Source of the DNA: Cyanosarcina radialis HA8281-LM2
GTDB taxonomy: Bacteria > Cyanobacteriota > Cyanobacteriia > Cyanobacteriales > CCAP-1448
Reading direction: 5' to 3'
Length of the DNA: 64,000 nt
Assembly: GCA_019359615.1 (NCBI GenBank)
Contig: JAHHHA010000005.1
Coordinates: forward strand, 233,256 to 297,255
In this document: positions 17,056-24,704 of the stretch, in pieces
Layout of the letters: each line of letters starts with the position of its first letter
How positions within the stretch are numbered: position 1 is the stretch's first letter
Position numbers and translations under genes: made by a program
The notes under the pieces: model-generated
Told to the model about the DNA's origin: nothing
The model's database searches: none
What the model saw: the letters and a program-made list of their open reading frames with translations, nothing else

Positions 17056-17760
17056 CTACAGCTTAGTAGCAACTGTGAGAGAATGAACGGCAAACCACTT
17101 AGAGATAGCACGAGGGCGATCTAGCCATTTAATTCGACGGCTGGGAGTGCCCGGTACGTACAAATAGTGACCCACGCCATCGATAACATCAATTCGGCAT
17201 TTCAATTGTTTGAGTTTCAGCACTCGATCTATCAGTTTGAGAGGATGATTGATCGGTTGTCCCACTTCAGTAAAAGGTCTTCCAGTTAGTTCTCTATAGA
17301 CGCGCAGCACTCCCAGCGAACTCAGATAATTTGGCGTAGTGACCATTGTTCTGCCGCCTGCTTTGGTCACTCGGACTAATTCCGCTAGACCTCGATCTGG
17401 ATCTGGGATGTGTTCCAATGTTTCCAAACTAATAACGCAGTCAAATGTATTATCTGGAAAAGGAATGTTTTGGATATCTGCCACCATCACTTCACAGCGA
17501 GGCCAATTTTGTAAAAAACCTTTAGTAATTTCGATCGCAGCATCGGAGAAATCCGCCGCCACCAAATCGGCACCGCATTCAAGCAAGTATTTCGAGAAAC
17601 CACCCCGTCCGCAACCGATTTCTAGAACTTTAAGCCCACTTAGATCGCCTAGATATTGCCTCACCATGAGATGCCAAGGAGAGTTATAGTTGTCTTCTCC
17701 AAATTCATCGATTTGGTTATGCCATTTATCGTACAAATCTTTCGCGGTACTGTCATTCAT
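17056..17760 (-). CDS. Class I SAM-dependent methyltransferase
   Basis: A 234-residue methyltransferase: VLEIGCGRGGFSKYLLECGA (motif I), LVAADFSDAAIEITK, FDCVISLETLEHIPDPDRGL and AGGRTMVTTPNYLSSLGVLR. The C-terminal third (VIDGVGHYLYVPGTPSRRIK) is specific to the protein. First gene of the minus-strand run with the GT4 and the TylF- and Methyltransf_24-type genes, so probably a glycan- or lipid-modifying enzyme. ATG at 17760 fits. The 79-codon open frame just upstream (17992-17753) runs through a repeat and is not a gene. Confidence 0.85.
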   Translation of the reverse strand: MNDSTAKDLYDKWHNQIDEFGEDNYNSPWHLMVRQYLGDLSGLKVLEIGCGRGGFSKYLLECGADLVAADFSDAAIEITKGFLQNWPRCEVMVADIQNIPFPDNTFDCVISLETLEHIPDPDRGLAELVRVTKAGGRTMVTTPNYLSSLGVLRVYRELTGRPFTEVGQPINHPLKLIDRVLKLKQLKCRIDVIDGVGHYLYVPGTPSRRIKWLDRPRAISKWFAVHSLTVATKL

Positions 17761-17809
17761 AATAGTTTCCCCATTTAACAGGCAATCTCGATCTCAAACA
17801 GCAATTCTT

Positions 17810-17918
17810 ATATAGCGAGTCTAAATCATTGGCGGACAATCTTTCTGGTGGGGCTTGCGGTGAGCTTGTCGAAGTGTAGGCTTCTACCCTGCCCGCTGGG
17901 ACAGCCGGGACGGCTATA
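17810..17918. mobile_element. MITE-like element 2 (inverted, one end degraded)
   Basis: Starts with ATATAGCGAGTCTAAATCAT followed by TGGCGGACAAT, matching the right end of element 1 in opposite orientation. It ends with CTGGGACAGCCGGGACGGCT and ATA, matching the REP-like core. The second terminal repeat is missing and replaced by GAGATACTAAG. The interior also carries GTGAGCTTGTCGAAG. Together with element 1 it brackets the four-gene block 14426-17760. Confidence 0.6.
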
Positions 17919-17984
17919 GAGATACTAAGTAGAAAGGTGCAAAAAAAACTAAGTATGTAACAAAAAGTAAAGTTGTCCAAAACC

Positions 17985-18025
17985 CTCTTCACTTCTGACT
18001 TCTGACTTCTGATTTCTGACTTGCC
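17985..18025. repeat. CTTCTGA tandem repeat
   Basis: CTTCACTTCTGACTTCTGAC followed by TTCTGATTTCTGACTTG, an STRR-like heptamer run between the methyltransferase block and the FkbM-type gene. Confidence 0.65.
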
Positions 18026-18053
18026 TGAACGATAAATATTCAGACTGACCTAC

Positions 18054-18821
18054 TTAGTTAGCGGCTGGCTTAAATAAAAAATTATATAGGTATTCTCGTT
18101 TGTTAGTATAATTTTTTTGATGTTTTTCTAAAGAAAATTCTGACAAAGACGACCATTTACCTTCATACAAAAAACTCCCTTGATAGCCTAAATTAACTAT
18201 TCGATCGAAAACAGATTCGATCGCTCGATCGCTCAAATGATCGGGGACGATTTCCACCAAAATTATCGGCTTGTTTTGTAAAATTGTTTCTTTTGCTCCT
18301 TCTATAACTTCATACTCGTGTCCTTCTACGTCTATTTTGATAAAGGAAACATCTTTGAAGCGGTAATCGTCCAATCGATGAATCGGTATGGCGATCGTTT
18401 GATGTTCGCAGTCTAATTTTCTATAAGTAGCTAATCCGGCGGCTAATTTAGTTCTAAATCTGCCTCTTAAAATCGGAATATGTAAGTTCATCGTACCTCG
18501 ATCGGCCGATAAGCCAACTACACGAACGTTAATTCTGCCATTTCCTAATTTTTTGCTATATTCGACGATCTTATTCGCACAAAGCTCTTGGGGTTCAAAT
18601 GCTTCTACAACTTCACATATTTGAGAGAGCGCGTAGGTGTACAGTCCGGTGTTGGCTCCAATATCGATGGCTCGCTGTCCTTTGCCAATGATTTCGTTTA
18701 AGTTTAACAGATCGAATGGCAGCATCCCAGTTGTTTTTCGATAACTATATTCAACTGGCAAATGTAAATTTGTAGGAATAATTTTTAATATTAATTGCAG
18801 TAATTCTTCTTCAATTCTCAT
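18054..18821 (-). CDS. FkbM-family methyltransferase
   Basis: A 255-residue methyltransferase: RAIDIGANTGLYTYALSQ (SAM loop), VEAFEPQELCANK, GLSADRGTMNLHIP and FIKIDVEGHEYEVIEGAKET, all typical of FkbM-type O-methyltransferases. The family name comes from an enzyme methylating a polyketide hydroxyl; in bacterial glycan loci members methylate sugars. Base composition is more AT-rich than flanking housekeeping genes, as in the two genes that follow. Separate from the 14426-17760 run by about 290 bases with a MITE copy. Lies just downstream of the sulfotransferase gene in the same direction. Confidence 0.85.
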   Translation of the reverse strand: MRIEEELLQLILKIIPTNLHLPVEYSYRKTTGMLPFDLLNLNEIIGKGQRAIDIGANTGLYTYALSQICEVVEAFEPQELCANKIVEYSKKLGNGRINVRVVGLSADRGTMNLHIPILRGRFRTKLAAGLATYRKLDCEHQTIAIPIHRLDDYRFKDVSFIKIDVEGHEYEVIEGAKETILQNKPIILVEIVPDHLSDRAIESVFDRIVNLGYQGSFLYEGKWSSLSEFSLEKHQKNYTNKREYLYNFLFKPAAN

Positions 18822-18859
18822 ATTTTATATTTATTTCTACTCGATAACTATCTCGAACT

Positions 18860-19663
18860 TCAACTTTGATAACCTGCATCTAAAAACCAATCTTGATAAC
18901 GTTCGCTAATTATATTATCTAATTCTAAGTCTAATTTGTTTTTATTTTGTTCGACTGCTACAGCCTCTTTTGAAATGTGTTCGCTCAACAAAAGACTTTG
19001 GGAATCAACGTTAAATAATAAATATTCAGGTACTTTCATTTGACGCATAAGCCTACCAATATTGGTATTCTTTATGCCGATTTTATTGCGAATAAAATAG
19101 CTAATTTCTCTAAATAGCTTATATCGCTCAAAACGTTTCATTTTTTGCTTGACATTCTCGATCGACCATTGTTGAGCTATAGCCGCAACTATCTTATCGC
19201 TAGGATTCAATCCGATTCCCTTAGCTAAAGTTTGAACTGCTACTTCTAGATCTATAACTACATCTTCATATCTCTGCCAGATCGTATTTTCCATATTTTT
19301 AATCTCGAAATATGTAGCGATCGCTCGATCTAATATATCTAGTAGAGAATCTTTATCTCTGGCCCAGACAAACATCCGTTGAGTAGAAACGGCAACTTCT
19401 TTGAGATCTCTATATATATAGCAGGTTAATAGTTGTCCCGATGCCGCCATTTCAGCTTGGTTGGGTATGAGATCGTGACTTTTGATCGCATGAATAGTAT
19501 CAGCTTTTGCCCAATCCTCAAACTGCTGTTGGAATTCGTCCCATCTACTGGGGTGAATAGAACCATTTCCTACACCCACTCCCATTTTTTCTAGCAAGCT
19601 GCAAACCAGATTGTATTGAAGAGTCGAACCAGATCTGATCATGCCATTACAAACAATTAACAC
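18860..19663 (-). CDS. Sulfotransferase-like protein
   Basis: A 267-residue protein with the PAPS-dependent sulfotransferase signature. The 5'-phosphosulfate loop is CNGMIRSGSTLQYNL near the N-terminus, and the 3'-phosphate region is YIYRDLKEVAVSTQRM. WQRYEDVVIDLEVAVQTLA resembles the late helix of the family. Predicted to transfer sulfate from PAPS to a hydroxyl, here probably a sugar of a cell-surface polysaccharide; sulfated exopolysaccharides are well known in cyanobacteria. Same direction as the flippase upstream (gap about 59 bases) and FkbM-type gene downstream, so likely one transcript. Fold call is moderate-to-good; substrate is inference. Confidence 0.77.
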   Translation of the reverse strand: MLIVCNGMIRSGSTLQYNLVCSLLEKMGVGVGNGSIHPSRWDEFQQQFEDWAKADTIHAIKSHDLIPNQAEMAASGQLLTCYIYRDLKEVAVSTQRMFVWARDKDSLLDILDRAIATYFEIKNMENTIWQRYEDVVIDLEVAVQTLAKGIGLNPSDKIVAAIAQQWSIENVKQKMKRFERYKLFREISYFIRNKIGIKNTNIGRLMRQMKVPEYLLFNVDSQSLLLSEHISKEAVAVEQNKNKLDLELDNIISERYQDWFLDAGYQS

Positions 19664-19722
19664 TTTAATTATCTCCCATTCTCAAAATAAATTTTGGCAC
19701 TATTTATTAGCATAATCTCTAC

Positions 19723-21000
19723 TTAAGGACTTTCAGACTTATGCTCGATCTTATGCAAATACGCATAAGTTGTCAAGAGATTAATTAACAACCATGGCGA
19801 ACTAGAAATCAAACTGAATAAAATTACTCCTTTAACAGTAGAAACATTTATAAACATCAAAAGAACTATTTGAACGCCAATGGTAATGGGAATATTTAGC
19901 CAAGCGTACTTTATCCAACCTTTAGTAAAATTCAAAAACCACGTTAGTTGTACGACCGCTTGAAATAAAGAATTAAATATCGTCCAATAAAGCTCGTCTT
20001 GGAGATGAGAATACTGTCCTCCCAAAATCCACAACAATTGCCTGGGAAACAGATATAATATTGCTCCCACAATAATGATTAATAAGCTAGACCCAATCGT
20101 AATTTGTAAATAACGTTTGCGGAGCAAAGTAAAAGATTGACATCGAGCAAAGTTGGGCAAGATAATATTACTTAGCAACGCGTTAAAAATAGCTAAGATT
20201 ACCGTTAGCCTTCCTAGCGCACCAACTTCGGCAATAGTTTCTGTATTGCCAAACAAAGTTATCAGCCAAACCTGGATTTGACCTTGAAAACAGTTAAAGA
20301 TGGCGTTAGGGGCTTGATATTTAGCTAGCTTGACGATCTCTGTACGATATTCTGGATGAGCAGGTGCTTTTATATCTACAATATTATCGAGCGATCGCTT
20401 GAGAAATAAATTAGCTAATCCTACCGAAATCGAGCTACCAACTACTGCCACAGCAGCATTGAGAAAAACTAAAGAAGACAAACATATAATTACCAGCTTG
20501 GTGAAGGCAGAGATTAAATCTATTTGTTGCAGTCGATCGATCTTTGAATGTAGCTGAAGAACAACTTTGAAGACAGTATTAGTTAATTGGAACTTAAATA
20601 CTAATAATACTGAAATTAGCAACAAGCTAGCATAAACAATAGCAGCACCATTTTTTATTAGCAGCCAAGCGACGATCGGCAAGACGACGATCGCCACTCT
20701 AGAAGCAAAGTAAAATCTAGTTTCGAGAGCAGTACCGATCAGTCGGCCAAAAAGATTTCGATCTTGCCAAACTTTACCACCAATTGATAGCAGTCCGGTG
20801 CTGATGCCGATATCAGATAGTAGATTGAGGGTTGCTTGAGCGTTGTTGGCAATAGTGAAGTAAGCGTATTGTTCTTTATTTAAAAACTGAACGAGCGCTA
20901 TGCCGCTAGCTATTCCTAAAGCTTGACATAATGCCTGGATCGAGAGAAATTTGCTAAGAGTTTGCAACCAGTAACGATTTTTAGGAGATATTAAAGGCAT
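19723..21000 (-). CDS. Polysaccharide flippase, Wzx/MATE-like (O-antigen translocase type)
   Basis: A 425-residue polytopic membrane protein with about 12 hydrophobic segments (for example VAIVVLPIVAWLLIKNGAAI and GSSLLIIIVGAILYLFPRQL). N-terminal FLSIQALCQALGIASGIALV and the early QFLNKEQYAYFTIANNAQA resemble the Wzx opening (R/K-x-L-x-x-E-x-Y-G-x-Y). Predicted to flip lipid-linked glycan repeat units across the inner membrane. It heads a likely operon with the sulfotransferase and FkbM-type methyltransferase genes and diverges from the export-channel gene at 21517. Confidence 0.8.
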   Translation of the reverse strand: MPLISPKNRYWLQTLSKFLSIQALCQALGIASGIALVQFLNKEQYAYFTIANNAQATLNLLSDIGISTGLLSIGGKVWQDRNLFGRLIGTALETRFYFASRVAIVVLPIVAWLLIKNGAAIVYASLLLISVLLVFKFQLTNTVFKVVLQLHSKIDRLQQIDLISAFTKLVIICLSSLVFLNAAVAVVGSSISVGLANLFLKRSLDNIVDIKAPAHPEYRTEIVKLAKYQAPNAIFNCFQGQIQVWLITLFGNTETIAEVGALGRLTVILAIFNALLSNIILPNFARCQSFTLLRKRYLQITIGSSLLIIIVGAILYLFPRQLLWILGGQYSHLQDELYWTIFNSLFQAVVQLTWFLNFTKGWIKYAWLNIPITIGVQIVLLMFINVSTVKGVILFSLISSSPWLLINLLTTYAYLHKIEHKSESP

Positions 21001-21516
21001 TACGTAGCAACATTTAGCTGGTTTCTTAACTCAAACGTTTCAGTCATAATTTCATCCCAAATTGTCGTATTTTCTGCAATTTTACTCGTGGCGATCGAGC
21101 GATCGACCCTCAGCCATAGGGTTAATTACTCAAAAATACTTTCTGGATAAATCTATTTCATCGGGAACAATCGTCTGTTGGAACTAGGTCGAGACAGTAG
21201 CTACTACCTCTAGCAGAGATGCTAAGGAGAGGATGGGGATCGTCCATAACAGGAAAAAAGCAGTTATCTTAAAAGATGCTACATCGCTGAAGTTGTCTGA
21301 CTAGACTTTAGGAATTAAAGGTAATACGATCGGCAAAGAAACATAGCGATCGTATCCGCCAACCAGTCTAGTCTACAGCCTGCCGACGAGATTGTAGCGT
21401 CACTGGTTTTTAGGATAGAGAAAAAAATTGAGGACGGCGATCGTCGCTTTGGAAAATGAATAATGCTAATCTGACAGCGATCGGAGATATTTTAGATTTT
21501 TCTGTGGTGTGAAGTT
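21001..21516. promoter_or_regulatory. Divergent spacer between flippase and polysaccharide export genes
   Basis: A 516-base gene-free region that must hold promoters for the minus-strand flippase operon and the plus-strand export/kinase genes. I see no reading frame with protein-like content and no strong palindrome beyond scattered GATCG-rich motifs. The export gene at 21517 has only a weak ribosome binding site (GTGTGAAG). Confidence 0.4.
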
Positions 21517-24327
21517 ATGAAAGGTAATGGTTTGCCAAAATCTCTAACTCGATCCGTAGCAGGCTTGATGCTGCTGGCCATGACTGGGATGGTTCTGCCT
21601 CCCCCCCTGTCGGCTCAACCGCCAAATCTCATCGCCCAACTCGAAACAGCATATACTTTGGGCGGCGGCGATCGCATCCGGATAGATGTCTTTAACGTGC
21701 CCGAATACAGCGGCGAGTATCAGGTGCAAGTCGATGGGACTGTTAATTTGCCCATCGTCGGCTCGATCCGAGTGCAAGGGTTGACCCTACAAGGTGCTTC
21801 CGATGTCATTTCTAGTAGATATGCTCGCTTTCTCAGAAGGCCGATCGTCACTTTGAGTTTGATCGCGCCCCGCCCGATTAGAATTGCGGTGGCTGGAGAA
21901 GTGAATCGCGCTGGTTCTTATACCATTCCTCTGACTACTGGGGGGGTGCCGACCGTTACCCAAGCGCTTCAGCTAGCAGGCGGTACTACCCAAGCCGGAA
22001 ACATTCGGCGCATTCGGATTACCAGACAGCAGCCGAGGGGAACGATTACCGTCGATTTGGGGCAAGTAGTACAGCAGGGTAACATATTTGGCGATATTTC
22101 CTTGCGGGATGGCGATCGCATTTTTGTCCCCGCTGCCCCCTACAATGCCCGTAACGCCCGACAATTTACCCCTTCTAATGTCGGCTCCCAGTCAACTGGG
22201 GCCCAAGTAGCGATAGTGGGCGAGGTTTCCCGTCCGGGCAGTTATGTTGTTCGGGGACAAAGTTTAGGGGCATATACCCCTTACAGCCCGCCCAAACTGA
22301 CCGCTGCCATCCAAGCGGCGGGCGGGTTAACCCCATCGGCCGGGATTCGCCGGATTCAGATCGTCCGTCCTACCAGAACTGGAGGAACCCAGAGGATTGC
22401 AGTCAACTTGTTGCCTCTATTGCAGAGAGGCGATTTCGCGCAAGATATTTTCCTCGAAGATGGAGATACCATCTACATTCCCACCCAAAGCCCAGCTAAT
22501 TTGGCCGAGAGCAATCTGATTTCAGCATCTAACTTAGCTACCCAAACCACAGGACCGATTAATATTGCGATTGTTGGGGAAGTCTATCGCCCCGGGACTT
22601 ATCCCGTCAGAGGAGAAAGCGCCGGGCCCAATGGCACCCTCAGCCCACCCAGCGTTTCTCAAGCCATCAGAACCGCTGGCGGTTTGACTCCATCGGCTAG
22701 CATCAGTCAAATCCGCATCCAGCGGGCCAACCGAACTGGGAGAACCCAAGTCGTCACCGTCAATTTAGCGCGGTTGCTGCGACAAGGCGACTTCAACCAA
22801 GACGTTTTGCTGCAAGAGGGAGATAAGGTATTTATCCCCACGCGCCAGAACCCCAACCCCGATGAAAGCAATTTGATCGCTAGTTCCACCCTAGCTACTC
22901 AAACCACAGGGCCGCTCAATATTGCCATTGTCGGTGAAGTATTTCGCCCCGGTACTTATCCCGTCAGAGGAGAAAGCGCCGGGCCCAATGGCACCCTCAG
23001 CCCGCCCAGCGTTTCTCAAGCCATTAAAGCCGCTGGCGGCTTGAGTCCCTCAGCCAGCATTCGCCAAATTCAAGTGCAACGCACCACCAGAAATGGTGGA
23101 AATCAGACGATTAATGTCGATTTATCTCAATTGCTGCGAGAAGGGAATTTTGCCCAAGATATCTTGTTGCAAGAGGGAGACAAAATTTACATCCCTACCC
23201 GCACGGCCATTGATATCGCCGATAGCAATTTGATTGCTGCTTCTACCCTAGCTACCCAAACTACGGGGCCGCTAAATGTAGCCGTAGTCGGGGAAGTATC
23301 TCGCCCTGGGACTTACCCGGTCAAGGGAGAAAGCGCCGGTCCGAATGGCACGCTCAGTCCGCCCAGCGTCACTCAAGCCATTAAAATTGCTGGCGGCTTA
23401 ACCCCCTCAGCCGGGATTCGCGAAATTCAAGTCCAGCGATTGACCAGAAGCGGTTATCCCCAAATCATCAAGATCGATCTGATGCAACTGCTGCAAGCTG
23501 GTGACTTCAATCAAGACTTGCTGTTGCAGGAGGGAGATAAAGTATTTATCCCCACTCGCACGGCGATTAACCCTGCCGAAACCAGTTTGGTGGCGGCTTC
23601 GAGTTTGGCAACCCAAACCACCGGCCCGATTAGCGTGGCTGTGGTGGGAGAAGTCAACCGGCCGGGAACTCAATTAGTTAAATCAGATGCGGCCGGTCCG
23701 AATGGCACTAACAGTCCGCCGACGGTAACGCAAGCGATTCAAATTGCTGGCGGCATTAAACCGACAGCCGATATTCGCAAAGTCCAAGTCCGACGTTACA
23801 CCAGAACTGGTACCCAACAAATTGTCGATGTTAATTTGTGGCAGCTATTGCAGGGCGGCGATGTCACTCAAGATATCGCGTTGCAAGAAGGAGATACTAT
23901 CGCTGTACCTCTGGCCGACAAACTCGATCCCACTGAAGCCGCAACTTTAGCCCAAGCCAGTTTTTCGCCGACTACGATCAGAGTCAATGTGGTCGGAGAG
24001 GTAGAAAGACCGGGAACGGTGGAAATACCTCCCAACACTCCTCTCAACCAAGGAATATTGGCGGCTGGTGGATTTAACCGGAGGGCGCGGAGAAAATCGG
24101 TGGAATTGGTGCGCTTAGAAACCAATGGCACGGTGACTAAGCGAGGTGTAGATGTAGATTTTGACAACGCCATTAGCGACGCAAATAATCCGGCTCTGCG
24201 CAATAACGATGTCATTATTGTCGGCAGATCTGGGATAGCTAAATTAGGAGATGGTTTAAACTCAGTTTTATCTCCTCTAGGTTCGTTTTTCGGGTTCTTT
24301 AACTTCTTGAGAATCTTCACCGATTAA
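21517..24327 (+). CDS. Polysaccharide export protein (Wza/OPX-like) with seven SLBB repeats
   Basis: A 936-residue exported protein. The signal peptide (about 1-34) ends near LSAQP. The polysaccharide-export domain (about 48-120) has LGGGDRIRIDVFNVPEYSGE and GTVNLPIVGSIRVQGLTL. Seven SLBB-like units start at about residues 121, 238, 344, 463, 582, 701 and 818, each with (I/V)AIVGEV-x-RPG(T/S)Y, a stretch with QAI-x-x-AGG and a closing QEGD-(K/T)-(I/V)-x-(I/V)P. Units 3-6 have an almost exact 119-residue period and nearly identical DNA, so they were copied recently. The C-terminal LGSFFGFFNFLRIF could be the amphipathic outer-membrane helix. Wza has two SLBB-like domains, so this predicts an unusually long periplasmic tube. 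It pairs with the Wzc-like gene downstream. Confidence 0.88.
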   Translation: MKGNGLPKSLTRSVAGLMLLAMTGMVLPPPLSAQPPNLIAQLETAYTLGGGDRIRIDVFNVPEYSGEYQVQVDGTVNLPIVGSIRVQGLTLQGASDVISSRYARFLRRPIVTLSLIAPRPIRIAVAGEVNRAGSYTIPLTTGGVPTVTQALQLAGGTTQAGNIRRIRITRQQPRGTITVDLGQVVQQGNIFGDISLRDGDRIFVPAAPYNARNARQFTPSNVGSQSTGAQVAIVGEVSRPGSYVVRGQSLGAYTPYSPPKLTAAIQAAGGLTPSAGIRRIQIVRPTRTGGTQRIAVNLLPLLQRGDFAQDIFLEDGDTIYIPTQSPANLAESNLISASNLATQTTGPINIAIVGEVYRPGTYPVRGESAGPNGTLSPPSVSQAIRTAGGLTPSASISQIRIQRANRTGRTQVVTVNLARLLRQGDFNQDVLLQEGDKVFIPTRQNPNPDESNLIASSTLATQTTGPLNIAIVGEVFRPGTYPVRGESAGPNGTLSPPSVSQAIKAAGGLSPSASIRQIQVQRTTRNGGNQTINVDLSQLLREGNFAQDILLQEGDKIYIPTRTAIDIADSNLIAASTLATQTTGPLNVAVVGEVSRPGTYPVKGESAGPNGTLSPPSVTQAIKIAGGLTPSAGIREIQVQRLTRSGYPQIIKIDLMQLLQAGDFNQDLLLQEGDKVFIPTRTAINPAETSLVAASSLATQTTGPISVAVVGEVNRPGTQLVKSDAAGPNGTNSPPTVTQAIQIAGGIKPTADIRKVQVRRYTRTGTQQIVDVNLWQLLQGGDVTQDIALQEGDTIAVPLADKLDPTEAATLAQASFSPTTIRVNVVGEVERPGTVEIPPNTPLNQGILAAGGFNRRARRKSVELVRLETNGTVTKRGVDVDFDNAISDANNPALRNNDVIIVGRSGIAKLGDGLNSVLSPLGSFFGFFNFLRIFTD
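22548..23970 (+). repeat. Tandem SLBB-coding DNA repeats (about 357 bases each)
   Basis: Four consecutive units begin near 22548, 22906, 23263 and 23620, each opening with a version of CAAACCACAGGGCCG. Units 1 and 2 share long identical tracts such as CCGTCAGAGGAGAAAGCGCC and GGGCCCAATGGCACCCTCAG. Units 3 and 4 are progressively more diverged. This is a substrate for recombination that could expand or contract the array. Confidence 0.85.
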
Positions 24328-24361
24328 CGGAGGCACGCTCTCGCTATCGAGATCGATTGAG

Positions 24362-24400
24362 AAGCCCCAGTTTTTTCAAGCTGGGGTTTCTTGGAATTTT
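24362..24400 (+). terminator. Probable Rho-independent terminator after the export gene
   Basis: Stem AAGCCCCAG (24362-24370) pairs with CTGGGGTTT (24381-24389) around the loop TTTTTTCAAG, followed by CTTGGAATTTTT. It lies 34 bases after the stop of the seven-SLBB gene, so the Wzc-like gene probably has its own promoter. The remaining bases to 24704 hold no gene. Confidence 0.7.
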
Positions 24401-24704
24401 TGAGTTATTTAGTAGCCCAGACCAATACCAGAGGCCAAAGAAGCAGCGCTGTCGCCAGCAAACTGAGAAAATTGAAACTAGAAACCAAGCGTTGCTACAT
24501 CGATTTCGATCGGGGATCGCTAAAAACGATTCGATCTCAACATCAGATCTCATAATGGTATAATCTAGCTTCAATAAATCGAACTGTAGCGATCGACAAG
24601 ATCTATTCCCAACAATTGGGACTTGGGGAAGCCTGCAAAGACGATAAACTCAAAACACGGTCTAGCAGATCTTGGCAAGCAAAAAATAAATTTCAAAGGC
24701 AAAT

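Noticed and set aside
17753..17992. 79-codon minus frame with a signal-like start
   Set aside because: Most of it is translated from the MITE-like element 17810-17918 and the start overlaps a low-complexity AT run.
21898..23970. Direct DNA repeats considered as a CRISPR or minisatellite array
   Set aside because: The 357-base units are coding, in frame, and encode SLBB domains.
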